Positions 24,807-33,594 of a stretch of DNA of 62,946 nucleotides are shown piece by piece (within the stretch, counting starts at the first letter, position 1; each line of letters opens with the position of its first letter). The stretch comes from Planctomycetota bacterium (lineage in GTDB: Bacteria; Planctomycetota; Planctomycetia; Gemmatales; Gemmataceae), in the NCBI GenBank assembly GCA_021413735.1, contig JAIOPV010000202.1, forward strand, positions 1-62,946. Reading direction: 5' to 3'. Below the pieces are notes generated by a model. It searched no databases. It was not told the origin of the DNA and worked only from the letters and a program-made list of their open reading frames with translations. Position numbers and translations under genes: made by a program.

Positions 24807-27092
24807 ATGCCATCGAACACAACCACAAGCGTTTGCCCGCCAGCCGGCGATCTCGAACGTCTCGTTCGCGGACGCTTGACCGAGGCCCGAGCGGCTGCGC
24901 TTGCGGATCACGTTGGGGTCTGCGTCGGTTGCCAGATTCGGCTCGATGCTCTCGCAGGCGGCAACGCCAACGAACTCACAACGAACCTGCGGATTTGCCA
25001 GAAAGACACCCCGCCAACCGACTCGGCCTACTGGAAAGCCATTTCCGCTGTCGAAGCGGAAGTGCGCACCACCGGCGTGTTCGCGAATGCTCCATCCGAT
25101 TCGCCGGATGGCGGACTGCCACTCGATTTCCTGCAACCTGCCAATGAAGTTGGCCGACTCGGAACGCTCGGTTCGTTCGGCATCATTCGTGTCGTCGGTC
25201 GCGGCGGGATGGGCGTCGTGTTGCACGCCTACGATCCGTGCCTGGCCCGCGATGTGGCCGTCAAGGTAATCGACCCGAAACTCGCGAACAACGAAGTCGC
25301 ACGTCAGCGATTCTGCCGCGAAGCACGCGCTGCCGCTGCGGTCACGCACGATAACCTCGTCGCGGTTCACCAGGTCGATGAAGACGAGGCATCGGGTTTG
25401 CCATACCTCGTGATGCAACTCATCAACGGCGAATCGCTCGAACAACGTCTGAAGCGAGTCGGGAAGTTGCCGCCCGTGGAGGTCGCACGCCTCGGAATGC
25501 AAGCCGCTGCTGGCCTTGCTGCGGCTCACGCGGGCGGCCTCATTCACCGCGATATCAAGCCCGGAAACATCCTCCTCGAAGCTCCGTCGGATCGCGTAAA
25601 ACTCACCGACTTCGGGTTGGCCCGGGCCGTCGAGGACGTGAAGCTCACTCGCACCGGATTCGTTGCTGGCAGTCCGCTGTACATGGCACCGGAGCAAGCT
25701 CGCGGCGACGACGTCGATCATCGCGCCGACCTGTTCAGCCTAGGGAGCGTTCTCTACGAAGCCGCGACGGGCACGCCTCCGTTCGAGGCCAAGACGCCGC
25801 TCGCGGTGTTGCGTCGCGTGTCGGACGAGATTCCGCGATCACTCGCCGAAGTCGATCCCGAGATTCCGGACTGGCTGTCGGAGATCGTCGATAAGCTGCT
25901 CGCCAAAGATGCGGGGAATCGCCAGCAGACAGCCGCCGAAGTCGCTGAAGCGTTCGCGGGTGAACTTGCTCGTTCGCACGGCTTATCACCGCTCGACGTG
26001 CCAGCGGATCTGTGTTCGGGGTCGTCTCGCAGCGGAACGGCCACTCACCGCAAACGCATTTGCTGGAAGGGTGTCGCATACCGCGGAACGCCGTGGATCG
26101 GCGGCATGGGTCTCGGCGCTTTGGCGCTCGCACTGGTGTGGTCTCCAAGCGGTGTCGAAAAAGTGATCGAGAAGCCCGTCGAAGTTCACGCTTCGCCGAG
26201 TCCCGCTGAGACGGGACCGACGCCCAAGGTGGTACTGCAAGGCGAACCCGGAACCGTCTGGACGATCGCGTTTCTCGGCGAGGATCGGCTCGTCGTCGGC
26301 ATGGACGACGGGCAGGTGAAAATCTGGGACATCAAGAAGGGAGCGGTGTCGAAGGCGCTCGAACCGCGGCAGGGCGGCACCGTGTGGTCCGTGGATGTTT
26401 CCGCTGACGGCAAACGGCTCGCGACCACCTGCGACGCCTCGGTTGTGACCGTGTGGAACCTGGAGACTTACAAGGTCGAGAACTCGTTCCCGCAGCCGAC
26501 ATCGACGAAGGCCGCAGTGTTCAGCCCAGACGGGTCGAAGGTCGCGACGGGAGATCGAAACGCCACAATTCGCGTGTGGGATATCGCCGCCCAAATTCCG
26601 GTGGAACTGCGTGGTCACCACGGCACGGTCCACAGTTTGGCGTTCAGTCCAGACGGAACGAAACTGGCGAGCGCCGGTTCAGACGGCACCGCGAAGGTCT
26701 GGAACTGGGCCGATCCGACTGCGGAGCCCGTGGGCTTGGGCGAACACAAGGGGCCGGTGTATGGGATCGCATACAGCCCGGACGGCACGAAGCTGGCCAC
26801 GACCGGTTGGGATGGCACCGTGCGAATCTGGAACGCGGCTCTTGGGTCGGTGATTCAGACGATCAAGGCCCACGATGGCGATGCGTGGTCGGTGGCGTTT
26901 GGCAACGGTGGGAAGTGGGTCGCGAGTGCGGGTCAGGATGGGGTGAAGGTGTGGGACGTGGACACGGGCAACGAGGTATTCGCGTACCGTGGCAAGCGTG
27001 CGTTCCATGTGGTGCGGTTCGCGAAGGATGGCACGACGCTCGCCGCTGGTGGCCGCGACGGAACCGTGCGAGTGTGGGAACTCACCAAATAA
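24807..27092 (+). CDS. Zinc-finger / Ser-Thr kinase / WD40 membrane protein
   Basis: A 761-residue protein joining three parts. Residues 10-42 carry the zf-HC2 anti-sigma zinc-finger pattern (C10, then H35-x3-C39-x2-C42). Residues about 120-400 are a Hanks-type Ser/Thr kinase: GRGGMG loop 131-136, K153 in VAVK, HRD 247-249 with KPGN, DFG 268-270, APE 294-296. One membrane segment follows (about 431-448, GGMGLGALALALVW), then about seven WD40 repeats outside (FSPDGxKxA, WDI). It sits immediately downstream of the ECF gene, so it most likely senses through WD40, phosphorylates and controls that sigma factor. Kinase catalytic residues look intact. Confidence 0.85.
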   Translation: MPSNTTTSVCPPAGDLERLVRGRLTEARAAALADHVGVCVGCQIRLDALAGGNANELTTNLRICQKDTPPTDSAYWKAISAVEAEVRTTGVFANAPSDSPDGGLPLDFLQPANEVGRLGTLGSFGIIRVVGRGGMGVVLHAYDPCLARDVAVKVIDPKLANNEVARQRFCREARAAAAVTHDNLVAVHQVDEDEASGLPYLVMQLINGESLEQRLKRVGKLPPVEVARLGMQAAAGLAAAHAGGLIHRDIKPGNILLEAPSDRVKLTDFGLARAVEDVKLTRTGFVAGSPLYMAPEQARGDDVDHRADLFSLGSVLYEAATGTPPFEAKTPLAVLRRVSDEIPRSLAEVDPEIPDWLSEIVDKLLAKDAGNRQQTAAEVAEAFAGELARSHGLSPLDVPADLCSGSSRSGTATHRKRICWKGVAYRGTPWIGGMGLGALALALVWSPSGVEKVIEKPVEVHASPSPAETGPTPKVVLQGEPGTVWTIAFLGEDRLVVGMDDGQVKIWDIKKGAVSKALEPRQGGTVWSVDVSADGKRLATTCDASVVTVWNLETYKVENSFPQPTSTKAAVFSPDGSKVATGDRNATIRVWDIAAQIPVELRGHHGTVHSLAFSPDGTKLASAGSDGTAKVWNWADPTAEPVGLGEHKGPVYGIAYSPDGTKLATTGWDGTVRIWNAALGSVIQTIKAHDGDAWSVAFGNGGKWVASAGQDGVKVWDVDTGNEVFAYRGKRAFHVVRFAKDGTTLAAGGRDGTVRVWELTK

Positions 27093-27207
27093 GACAGATT
27101 CACAAGTCGGCTGTTTAGCGTCGGTATCCCATCCATCGTGCCATTGTCGTTGTATGCTGTCTTCACGCCCCTGAGCATTCCGCTCAAGCGTTGGCGATGG
27201 AGGCAGC

Positions 27208-27555
27208 ATGGAACCGCGATTCGATCAGGTCGTCCGAGTCCACGGGGTCAGTTCCCCCGGACTGCTCACGTGCGTGGCACAATCCTTCTCTTCCGTGAAC
27301 ATTGCCGTCGATTCGTTGCGTCTCGAACGCAACCGATGCGACAATTCCACGGCGACGATTGAGATTGCGTTCCACACCGACAAACGGAGCGCTGACCTGA
27401 TTCGCGGTCGCCTGTCTCGCCTGATTGACGTGCTGGAGATTATTCCGGTCACGGGATTCGAGGCCGACGCCGAGGAAGTGGAAGCGGACGATTCCGACGA
27501 ACCCGCGATTACGCTCGGCTTCGGGAACGCGGAACCGGCCGTGCTTGTGCGCTGA
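27208..27555 (+). CDS. ACT-like small protein
   Basis: A 115-residue protein with the outline of an ACT domain (as in the acetolactate synthase regulatory subunit): VRVHGVSSPGLLTCVAQSFSSVNIAVDSLRLER, then TATIEIAFHTDKRSADLIRGRLSRLIDVLEI. The acidic loop (EADAEEVEADDSDEP) and GFGNAEPAVLVR tail are unlike normal regulatory subunits. No biosynthetic gene is adjacent, so the ligand and partner are unknown. ATG 27208 has GGAGG 5 bases upstream. Cytoplasmic. Confidence 0.6.
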   Translation: MEPRFDQVVRVHGVSSPGLLTCVAQSFSSVNIAVDSLRLERNRCDNSTATIEIAFHTDKRSADLIRGRLSRLIDVLEIIPVTGFEADAEEVEADDSDEPAITLGFGNAEPAVLVR

Positions 27556-27575
27556 GTATTTGGGGTTTCCTTTTT

Positions 27576-27622
27576 GCCGCTTGCGGCGTTGCACAAAGTG
27601 GGAGTGCAACGCCGCAAGCGGC
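27576..27622. terminator. Family A-related palindrome after the ACT-like gene
   Basis: 19-base arms (GCCGCTTGCGGCGTTGCAC at 27576-27594 and its complement at 27604-27622) with T-run before and weak T-run after. The outer half is the family A core, the inner half differs, indicating a diverged or recombined copy. Confidence 0.7.
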
Positions 27623-27739
27623 GAATTCTTTTGGGTCTTCGCTACCTCCGTCAGATGTGAGGGTTAAGTGTCATAGAGGTGCCCGATAACGGCTTCTCAA
27701 CCTCTCAACTTCAAAACTCATAACTCGCGGAGAAATCAG

Positions 27740-28114
27740 ATGATACGCTTGATGTCTGGTGCGGTCCTGGCACTGTTCGTCAGCGTGGCGGCCAGCTCCG
27801 CTGAGGAAGTCAAGGGAACCGTCAAAAGCGTCGATGCGACGAAAAACACGATCGTCGTGACCGTGGCCGGCAAGGACACGACGTTGCCTGTGAGCAAAGA
27901 CGCGAGCGTCGTCACGGTGACCATCGTTCCCGGCAAGAAGAACAAGACGACCGAAAAGCTCACGCCAATCGAGAACGGCCTGACGGGTGTGAAGGCAGGC
28001 GCGAATGTCACGCTGCTCACCGACAAGGTGGAAGACAAGGACACGGTGACTTCGGTGAAGGTTTCCGATGGCAAAGCCGCAGTTCCGCCGAAGAAGAAAA
28101 AGAAGAAGACCTGA
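27740..28114 (+). CDS. Small exported protein, Lys-rich C-terminus
   Basis: A 124-residue protein with a signal peptide (MIRLMSGAVLALFVSVAASSAEE) and a short beta-rich region (VKGTVKSVDATKNTIVVTVAGKDTTLPV), typical of small OB/KOW-like or DUF5666-type exported domains. It ends in a Lys-rich tail (KKKKKK). ATG 27740 has GGAG 7 bases upstream, with ATG 27752 as an alternative. Function unknown. It lies at the 5' side of the large co-directional cluster, separated by a 127-base region. Confidence 0.6.
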   Translation: MIRLMSGAVLALFVSVAASSAEEVKGTVKSVDATKNTIVVTVAGKDTTLPVSKDASVVTVTIVPGKKNKTTEKLTPIENGLTGVKAGANVTLLTDKVEDKDTVTSVKVSDGKAAVPPKKKKKKT

Positions 28115-28142
28115 GTGGTGCTTCGTCCAAGTGCTTTGCGAG

Positions 28143-28163
28143 CCACGGGGTTCACCCCCGTGG
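28143..28163. terminator. Short GC hairpin
   Basis: CCACGGGG (28143-28150) pairs with CCCCGTGG (28156-28163), a short hairpin between the gene ending at 28114 and the one starting at 28242. Confidence 0.45.
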
Positions 28164-28241
28164 GTTCGGGTTCACGTCAGGAAAAGACAGCAAAACCAAA
28201 CCCTTCTGTTCGCATCACGTTGATTCGCGAGAGGCGTTACC

Positions 28242-30194
28242 ATGAGCGTCGGGGCATCTCCATCGAATCACGTTCGCATCTCGCCGGTTGTCCTCGGGGT
28301 CTTCCTGCTGCTGTTCGTCGGCACTGGCTGGGCGGCATTTCGCGCACTGACCAGGACGAAAGAAGCGGTTCCCGTCGAAAAGCCCGTCGCAGCCGTGACA
28401 CCGCCGCCCCCTTCGACTCCGACACCGCCAGTTCCAGCACCGCCAACCGCAACAACAACGACGAAGCCGGTCGCACCCGAACCACGCCCCACCACGGGAA
28501 CGCCAGACGAAACGCCACCCGAGATGCCGGTTGCGGTCGCGGCACCACCCGAGCCGGACCTCGATAACCTCGTCAAGAAAGAAGCCCCGAAGTACGGTGC
28601 CGACGACAAGCCGAAGGGCGAGTTGGTCGCCGTCGTCGTGAAGGCAACCAGCGCACGCGAGCCGAAAGCGGTCGCGGCCGAAATTGATCGCATCATCGAC
28701 GCCAAACTGACCGAAGCGAAGATTCCCGCATCGCCGCAAGCCGACGACGCAGAGTTTCACCGTCGAATCTACCTCGACATCACCGGCTGCGTGCCGCCGA
28801 TCGCGAAGGTGCAATCGTTCCTCGCCGATCGCTCGCCGGATAAGCGTGCGAAGCTCATCGACGAACTTCTCGCTTCCCACGACTACGGCGACCACTTCGC
28901 GCACTACTGGCACGAACTCATCGTGAAGCGCGACCCCGAGAGCAACAACACGATCCAAACACACGACGTCTTCCTGAAGTGGATGACGCGTCAGTTGAAC
29001 CAGAACCGGCCGTGGAACGAAGCCGTGCGAGCGCTGCTCACGGCGGAAGGCGATCAGGCACTCGCAGGGGAAACGTTCTTCATCCTCGCGAACTCGGAGA
29101 ATGGTCAGCCGTCGCCGAACAAGCTTGTTGGCACGGCAGCGGCGTTGTTCCTCGGCAATCAGCTTCAGTGTGCCGAGTGCCACATTCACCCGATGGTTTC
29201 GACCTGGAAGCAGAAGGATTTCTGGGGGCTGGCGGCGTTTTTCGGCAAGACGCACGCGGTCCGTAACGGCAATGCCAAGAACCCCAACGACCTGATCGCT
29301 CGCATCGTTGAAGGCGGTCCCGCGAAGGGCAAAGGTGCCGCTCTCGCGACGCTGCCGGATGGCTCGATTGCGATTCCCGATCCTCGAAACGAAGGCAAAA
29401 CCATCGGTGTCGCGAAAGCGAAACTCTTCGGCGATGGTTTCACACCCGTGGCCGCGAACTCCGTGAGTCGCGGGTTCGTGGGAGACTGGTTCGTGTCGCC
29501 AACGAACCCGTACTTCCCGCGAGCGTCGGTGAATCGCATCTGGTCGGTGTTCCTCGGTCGCGGACTCATCAACCCGCTCGACGACATCCGCCCGGAAAGC
29601 AAAGCGAGTCACCCCGAACTGCTGGAAATGCTCTCGGCCGAGTTCATCGCGTCGAAGTTCGACGTGAAGCACATGATCCGCAGCATCTGCAACTCGGCCG
29701 CATATCAGCGGACGAGCAAGGCCGACGCGAAGAACAAAGACGACGAGGACCATTACAGCCACATGGCGTTGAAGGTGATTCCGCCGCGAGCGTTGTTCGC
29801 GTCGCTGGCGCAGGTGACCGATCACGTAGTGAAGTCGCCACGCGAGGACCACGGCGGAAAGAAGGGCGAACCGGCCAACGGCTTCGGCTTCTTCGACAAT
29901 CGCGAGTACGACGAAAGCCCAACCGAGTACACCTACGGCGTGCCGCAACTGCTGCGACTGATGAACACGCAGTTGCCGCCGGCGTGCGATGCTGTGGCGA
30001 AGTCGCTGCCGAAGCTCGGTAGCAAAGAAAAGACGATCGAGCACCTGTATTTGCTGGCGTTGGGCCGCCTGCCAACTGCCGCCGAGACCGAGAAGATGGG
30101 TTCGCTGGTGGCGAAGTCGTCCGATCCGGCGAAGGGCTATTCCGCGGCGCTGTGGGTGCTGTTGCACACGGCCGAGTTCTTCACGAACCACTGA
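28242..30194 (+). CDS. Membrane-anchored DUF1549-DUF1553 protein
   Basis: A 650-residue protein without PSCyt1. A membrane anchor lies at about 13-34 (VVLGVFLLLFVGTGWAAF), then a Pro/Thr-rich linker, DUF1549 (about 145-335, EIDRIIDAKLTEAKIP, DDAEFHRRIYLDITGCVPP, and a heme-type CAECHIHPMVSTWKQKDFWG) and DUF1553 (NRIWSVFLGRGLINPL, ELLEMLSAEF). The missing PSCyt1 is encoded separately two genes downstream, so the system is split here. ATG 28242 has GAGAGG upstream. It starts the co-directional cluster running to 43764. Confidence 0.87.
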   Translation: MSVGASPSNHVRISPVVLGVFLLLFVGTGWAAFRALTRTKEAVPVEKPVAAVTPPPPSTPTPPVPAPPTATTTTKPVAPEPRPTTGTPDETPPEMPVAVAAPPEPDLDNLVKKEAPKYGADDKPKGELVAVVVKATSAREPKAVAAEIDRIIDAKLTEAKIPASPQADDAEFHRRIYLDITGCVPPIAKVQSFLADRSPDKRAKLIDELLASHDYGDHFAHYWHELIVKRDPESNNTIQTHDVFLKWMTRQLNQNRPWNEAVRALLTAEGDQALAGETFFILANSENGQPSPNKLVGTAAALFLGNQLQCAECHIHPMVSTWKQKDFWGLAAFFGKTHAVRNGNAKNPNDLIARIVEGGPAKGKGAALATLPDGSIAIPDPRNEGKTIGVAKAKLFGDGFTPVAANSVSRGFVGDWFVSPTNPYFPRASVNRIWSVFLGRGLINPLDDIRPESKASHPELLEMLSAEFIASKFDVKHMIRSICNSAAYQRTSKADAKNKDDEDHYSHMALKVIPPRALFASLAQVTDHVVKSPREDHGGKKGEPANGFGFFDNREYDESPTEYTYGVPQLLRLMNTQLPPACDAVAKSLPKLGSKEKTIEHLYLLALGRLPTAAETEKMGSLVAKSSDPAKGYSAALWVLLHTAEFFTNH

Positions 30195-30206
30195 CCGAAC
30201 CCGTGA

Positions 30207-30252
30207 AGCGGTCGCCCCAGCGGGGCGACGCGGACCCGTTGGGGCCGCCGCT
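30207..30252. repeat. Palindrome of the CCCAACGGG type
   Basis: AGCGGTCGCCCCAGCGGG (30207-30224) and CCCGTTGGGGCCGCCGCT (30235-30252) are imperfect inverted arms. A related element lies at 44725-44791. It separates the DUF1549/1553 gene from its DUF1501 partner. Confidence 0.6.
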
Positions 30253-30302
30253 ACACATGAACCGAAATGCGTTCCACGTCACCGAACCAACGGAGCTTCC
30301 CG

Positions 30303-31550
30303 ATGAACGATAAACCCGGCATCTCGCGTCGCGATATGTTCCGCCTCACGTCGGCGGGCTTCGCCACAACCTGCGCCGCACCGTGGTTCCAGACGCTCAT
30401 CGGTCACGCGGCCGACGCCCCCGCTGCAAAGCCCAAGAACTGCATCCTCCTCTGGCTCATCGGCGGGCCACCGCAAACTCTCACCTTCGACATCAAAGCG
30501 CACAGCCCGTTCAAGGGAATCGGCGGTGGCGTGCCGGGCGTGAAGATCAGCGAACACCTGCCGAAGATGGCGTCCGCGATGAAAGACATCGCCCTGCTCC
30601 GCGGGATGCAGACCGCCGACTCGAACCACGCCACCGCTCGCTATCTGATGCACACTGGCTTCCGCAAAGGGCAGAACGGCGTGAACCATCCGGTTCTCGG
30701 TTCATCTGTCGCGAAGGAGCTGGCAAGCCACGATGCGGAGTTGCCAGCGTTCGTCTCGGTCGGTAGCCCGAAGTACGGCGGTTACGGTCCCGGACACCTC
30801 GGGCCGAAGTTCGCTCCGATTCGCGTCGACGACACCTCCGGCGGCCTGAAGGATCTCGCGCCTTCGGTGGGCAAGAACGAGTTCGACACGCGAGCGGCGC
30901 TCGTGCAAGACCTGAACGCCGACTTCCTCGATAGTCGGCAGTCACGCACGGCACACGCACACGAGGTCACGTTCGAGTCGGCGGTGCGGTTGATGCACTC
31001 GCCCAAGAGCAAGGCGTTCGACGTGTCGGCGGAACCGCAGGCAACCCGCGACGCCTACGGCAAAGGACAATTTGGTCAGGGCGTGCTGCTCGCTCGTAGG
31101 TTGATCGAATCCGGCGTGCGGTTCGTGGAAGTTCGACAAGACGGCTGGGACGTTCACAAGGACACCGCGAACCGCACCAAGAAGTTGAGCGAAGAACTTG
31201 ACCCTGCGTTCGCGACGTTGGTGAGCGATCTGAAGACACGCGGCCGTCTTGATGATACGCTGGTGGTGGTGATGGGTGAGTTCGGGCGTAACCCGGCGAA
31301 CGGGTCGAGTCACTTCTCACGGGCGTGGTCGGTGGTGCTGGCCGGTGGCGGCCTCAAGACTGGGCAGGCGATCGGTGACACCGGCGCGAGCGGGGGAACG
31401 GTCGAAAACCGTCCGATTTCGCCGGGCGACTTCATGGCGACAATGTGCAAGGCGCTCGGCATGAACCCCGCGAAGGAATGGGAAGCGAGCAACGGCCGAC
31501 CGTTACCGCGAGTGGCGAAGGGCGCTCAGCCGATCGCGGAACTGTTCTGA
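30303..31550 (+). CDS. DUF1501 family protein
   Basis: A 415-residue exported DUF1501 protein, the shortest of the six. Leader: ISRRDMFRLTSAGFATTCAAPWFQTLIGHA (RR-D-M-F). Signatures: ILLWLIGGPPQTLTFDIKAHSP, GMQTADSNHATARYLMHTG, LARRLIESGVRFVEVRQ, LVVVMGEFGRNP. The usual SHxDTFD is replaced by PQTLTFD and the HxxGHG by SNHATA, so metal or substrate residues differ from its paralogues. ATG 30303 has GGAG 7 bases upstream. It lies 108 bases after its DUF1549/1553 partner and 23 bases before the cytochrome-domain gene. Confidence 0.86.
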   Translation: MNDKPGISRRDMFRLTSAGFATTCAAPWFQTLIGHAADAPAAKPKNCILLWLIGGPPQTLTFDIKAHSPFKGIGGGVPGVKISEHLPKMASAMKDIALLRGMQTADSNHATARYLMHTGFRKGQNGVNHPVLGSSVAKELASHDAELPAFVSVGSPKYGGYGPGHLGPKFAPIRVDDTSGGLKDLAPSVGKNEFDTRAALVQDLNADFLDSRQSRTAHAHEVTFESAVRLMHSPKSKAFDVSAEPQATRDAYGKGQFGQGVLLARRLIESGVRFVEVRQDGWDVHKDTANRTKKLSEELDPAFATLVSDLKTRGRLDDTLVVVMGEFGRNPANGSSHFSRAWSVVLAGGGLKTGQAIGDTGASGGTVENRPISPGDFMATMCKALGMNPAKEWEASNGRPLPRVAKGAQPIAELF

Positions 31551-31573
31551 TTCACGAGGACGGAGATTGTCGC

Positions 31574-32239
31574 ATGGCGAAGTCACGCCAACCGACCGCA
31601 CCCGAAGAGCTGGCGATTCCGCTGTGGCTCTGGTGGCCCGCGGTTGGCGTCACCGCGGTGTTGCTGATCGTCACGTTCGAGTTCGGATACGCGGTCGGTG
31701 AAAAGCGAGCGAAAGCGAAAGCGGAAGCCACCGAGGTCGCAGCACTCGCGAAACCATCCACAGAAACGCCCTCAGTTCCCAAGACAACCCCGAAGCCACC
31801 GGTCGCGGCTCCCGTCCCGGTGAAGGTGCTGCCACCAACCACACCCAAGGCCGAACCCGAACCACCAATCGTTCCGAAAGCGAAAGAGCCATCCGTCGAA
31901 GTCATCTCGCCGAAAGTCGAACCCGCGAAGCCGCCAGTGCCACCCGAACCTGTTCTCGTGGCAAAGCCGACGTTCGTCGCGAACATCCTGCCGGTGTTCC
32001 AGACGAAATGCGTTTCCTGTCACGGCGGGCTATCGAAGAAGGCCGGGCTCGACGTCCGCACCCTTGAAGCCCTCGTGCGTGGCGGCAAGAACGGCACCGT
32101 GTTGAAGCCGGGCAAACTCGAACAGAGTTCGTTGTGGGCGTCGGTTGAATCGGGTGAGATGCCTCCGTCGAACAAGCCACAGCTCACCGCCGACGAGAAG
32201 AAAATGATCCGCGACTGGATCAACAGCGGTGCCAAGTGA
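31574..32239 (+). CDS. Membrane-anchored c-type cytochrome domain (PSCyt1)
   Basis: A 221-residue protein with one membrane segment near residues 20-42 (WPAVGVTAVLLIVTFEFGYAV), a long Pro/Lys/Glu-rich linker (about 50-130) and a C-terminal PSCyt1 domain: FVANILPVFQTKCVSCH (heme CVSCH), LDVRTLEALVRGGKNG, a GEMPPSNK loop with the likely axial Met, and MIRDWINSGAK. It is the part that is fused to the front of DUF1549/1553 at 9274 and 17151. ATG 31574 has GGAG upstream. 32 bases later the sensor kinase gene begins. Confidence 0.85.
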   Translation: MAKSRQPTAPEELAIPLWLWWPAVGVTAVLLIVTFEFGYAVGEKRAKAKAEATEVAALAKPSTETPSVPKTTPKPPVAAPVPVKVLPPTTPKAEPEPPIVPKAKEPSVEVISPKVEPAKPPVPPEPVLVAKPTFVANILPVFQTKCVSCHGGLSKKAGLDVRTLEALVRGGKNGTVLKPGKLEQSSLWASVESGEMPPSNKPQLTADEKKMIRDWINSGAK

Positions 32240-32271
32240 ATCGGGCGTGATCTGTTCGGTTCGGATTCGTC

Positions 32272-33594
32272 ATGTCGCTGCTCCATTACCCCGGTCGTCT
32301 GCTCATTGTCACGACTGCCAGCAGTCTTTTGCTGCTCGTCGCGTCGGTTGGCGTTGCCATGTACGTGAAGAGCGAGCAAGCACGCACCGCCAACATTCTC
32401 GGCGAGGATGTCGAAAGCCGACGAGCCGCCGCAAACCTTGAAGAAACGCTCCTCGATCTGATCGCACTTCACGCCAGCGGAGTGACCACCGTTCAGCCGC
32501 TACACGATCGAATCGCTCGCCACCTCCGCACGATTGAAGAATTCGCGGATAAACAGGATGAACGCGAGATGGCCTGGCGAGTCGCCGACAGCTTCGCGGA
32601 GTATCGCTCGCAGTGGCAGAAGCACGGCAGCGCCTGGGCAACGCAACAACTTCGGACTCAAATCCTCCCGGCCTGTGAGCAACTGCGAGAGTTCAACGCC
32701 ACACAGATCGAGGAATCGGAACGCAACCACCGACAAGCCCTCAGGTGGATGGGGTGGGGCTTCGTGGCCGTCGGAGTGCTGGGCTCGGTCGCGGGCGTCG
32801 TGCTTGGGTACGGGTTGGCTCGTGGGTTGCGGCGAGCGGTGAACTCGTTACTCGTTCGCGTTCAAGGTGCGTCGGATTTGCTCGGGCAGGAACTCGCCAC
32901 GGTGCGAGTCGAACGCGATGGAGCTGCTGTCACCGATGGGGTTGAGGATCTGGTCGCCAGGGTCGAACACGCGGTCGAAACACTGCAGCAACGTGAGCGA
33001 GAAGTTCGCCGATCCGAACGCCTCGCGGCTGTGGGACAACTGGCCGCGGGCGTCGCACACGAAATTCGCAATCCGCTAACTTCCGTGCAGTTGCTCATTC
33101 AGACAGCGCGAAAAGATCCGACCGTCGGCGGGCTCAATCCCGAGGATCTGAGCCTGATCGACGACGAACTCGGCCGCATTGAACGCTCGCTGAAGGTGTT
33201 CATCGACTACGCCCGACCGCCGAAACTGGAACGCATCAGTTGCGATCTCGGAGCGGTGCTTGAAGGTAGTCTGAAACTGGTTCGCGGTCGTGCCAGTCAG
33301 CAAGGGGTGACGCTACGATTCTCGCCGCCGAGCAGCCCGATCATCTTCGATGCAGACGTCGGGCAACTTCGCCAGGTTATTGTGAATCTTCTATTAAACG
33401 CGCTGGATGCGATGCCGAATGGCGGTACTCTCGAAGTCATCGCTCGCCGGAATGGCTCGTCGGCCGAGTTTGAAGTGAGCGACTCGGGCAAGGGGATATC
33501 GCCTGAAATGCTGCCACGACTGTTCGAGCCATTCGCGACGGGAAAAGAAACCGGCCTGGGCGAGGAGAGTGCTGGATGCCGACGCTTCTGCTGA
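32272..33594 (+). CDS. Sensor histidine kinase, C-terminally truncated
   Basis: A 440-residue two-component kinase. Membrane segments at about 10-31 and 158-182 enclose a sensor region of about 125 residues. After a juxtamembrane helix comes HisKA with the phospho-acceptor His in GVAHEIRNPLTS (about residue 263), then HATPase_c with NLLLNALDAMPNGG (N box), DSGKGIS (G1) and FEPFATGKETGLG. The G2 box should continue GLGLGL plus ~45 residues, but the frame ends in [10 protein letters not shown], 19 bases into the next gene. ATP binding is probably weakened or lost. Start ATG 32272. It overlaps the regulator gene. Confidence 0.8.
   Translation: MSLLHYPGRLLIVTTASSLLLLVASVGVAMYVKSEQARTANILGEDVESRRAAANLEETLLDLIALHASGVTTVQPLHDRIARHLRTIEEFADKQDEREMAWRVADSFAEYRSQWQKHGSAWATQQLRTQILPACEQLREFNATQIEESERNHRQALRWMGWGFVAVGVLGSVAGVVLGYGLARGLRRAVNSLLVRVQGASDLLGQELATVRVERDGAAVTDGVEDLVARVEHAVETLQQREREVRRSERLAAVGQLAAGVAHEIRNPLTSVQLLIQTARKDPTVGGLNPEDLSLIDDELGRIERSLKVFIDYARPPKLERISCDLGAVLEGSLKLVRGRASQQGVTLRFSPPSSPIIFDADVGQLRQVIVNLLLNALDAMPNGGTLEVIARRNGSSAEFEVSDSGKGISPEMLPRLFEPFATGKETGLGEESAGCRRFC

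Noticed and set aside
28215-30191. Minus-strand frame of 658 codons
   Set aside because: It lies antisense to the DUF1549/1553 gene, is rich in Arg/Val/His, and shows no family features. Typical shadow of GC-rich coding DNA.
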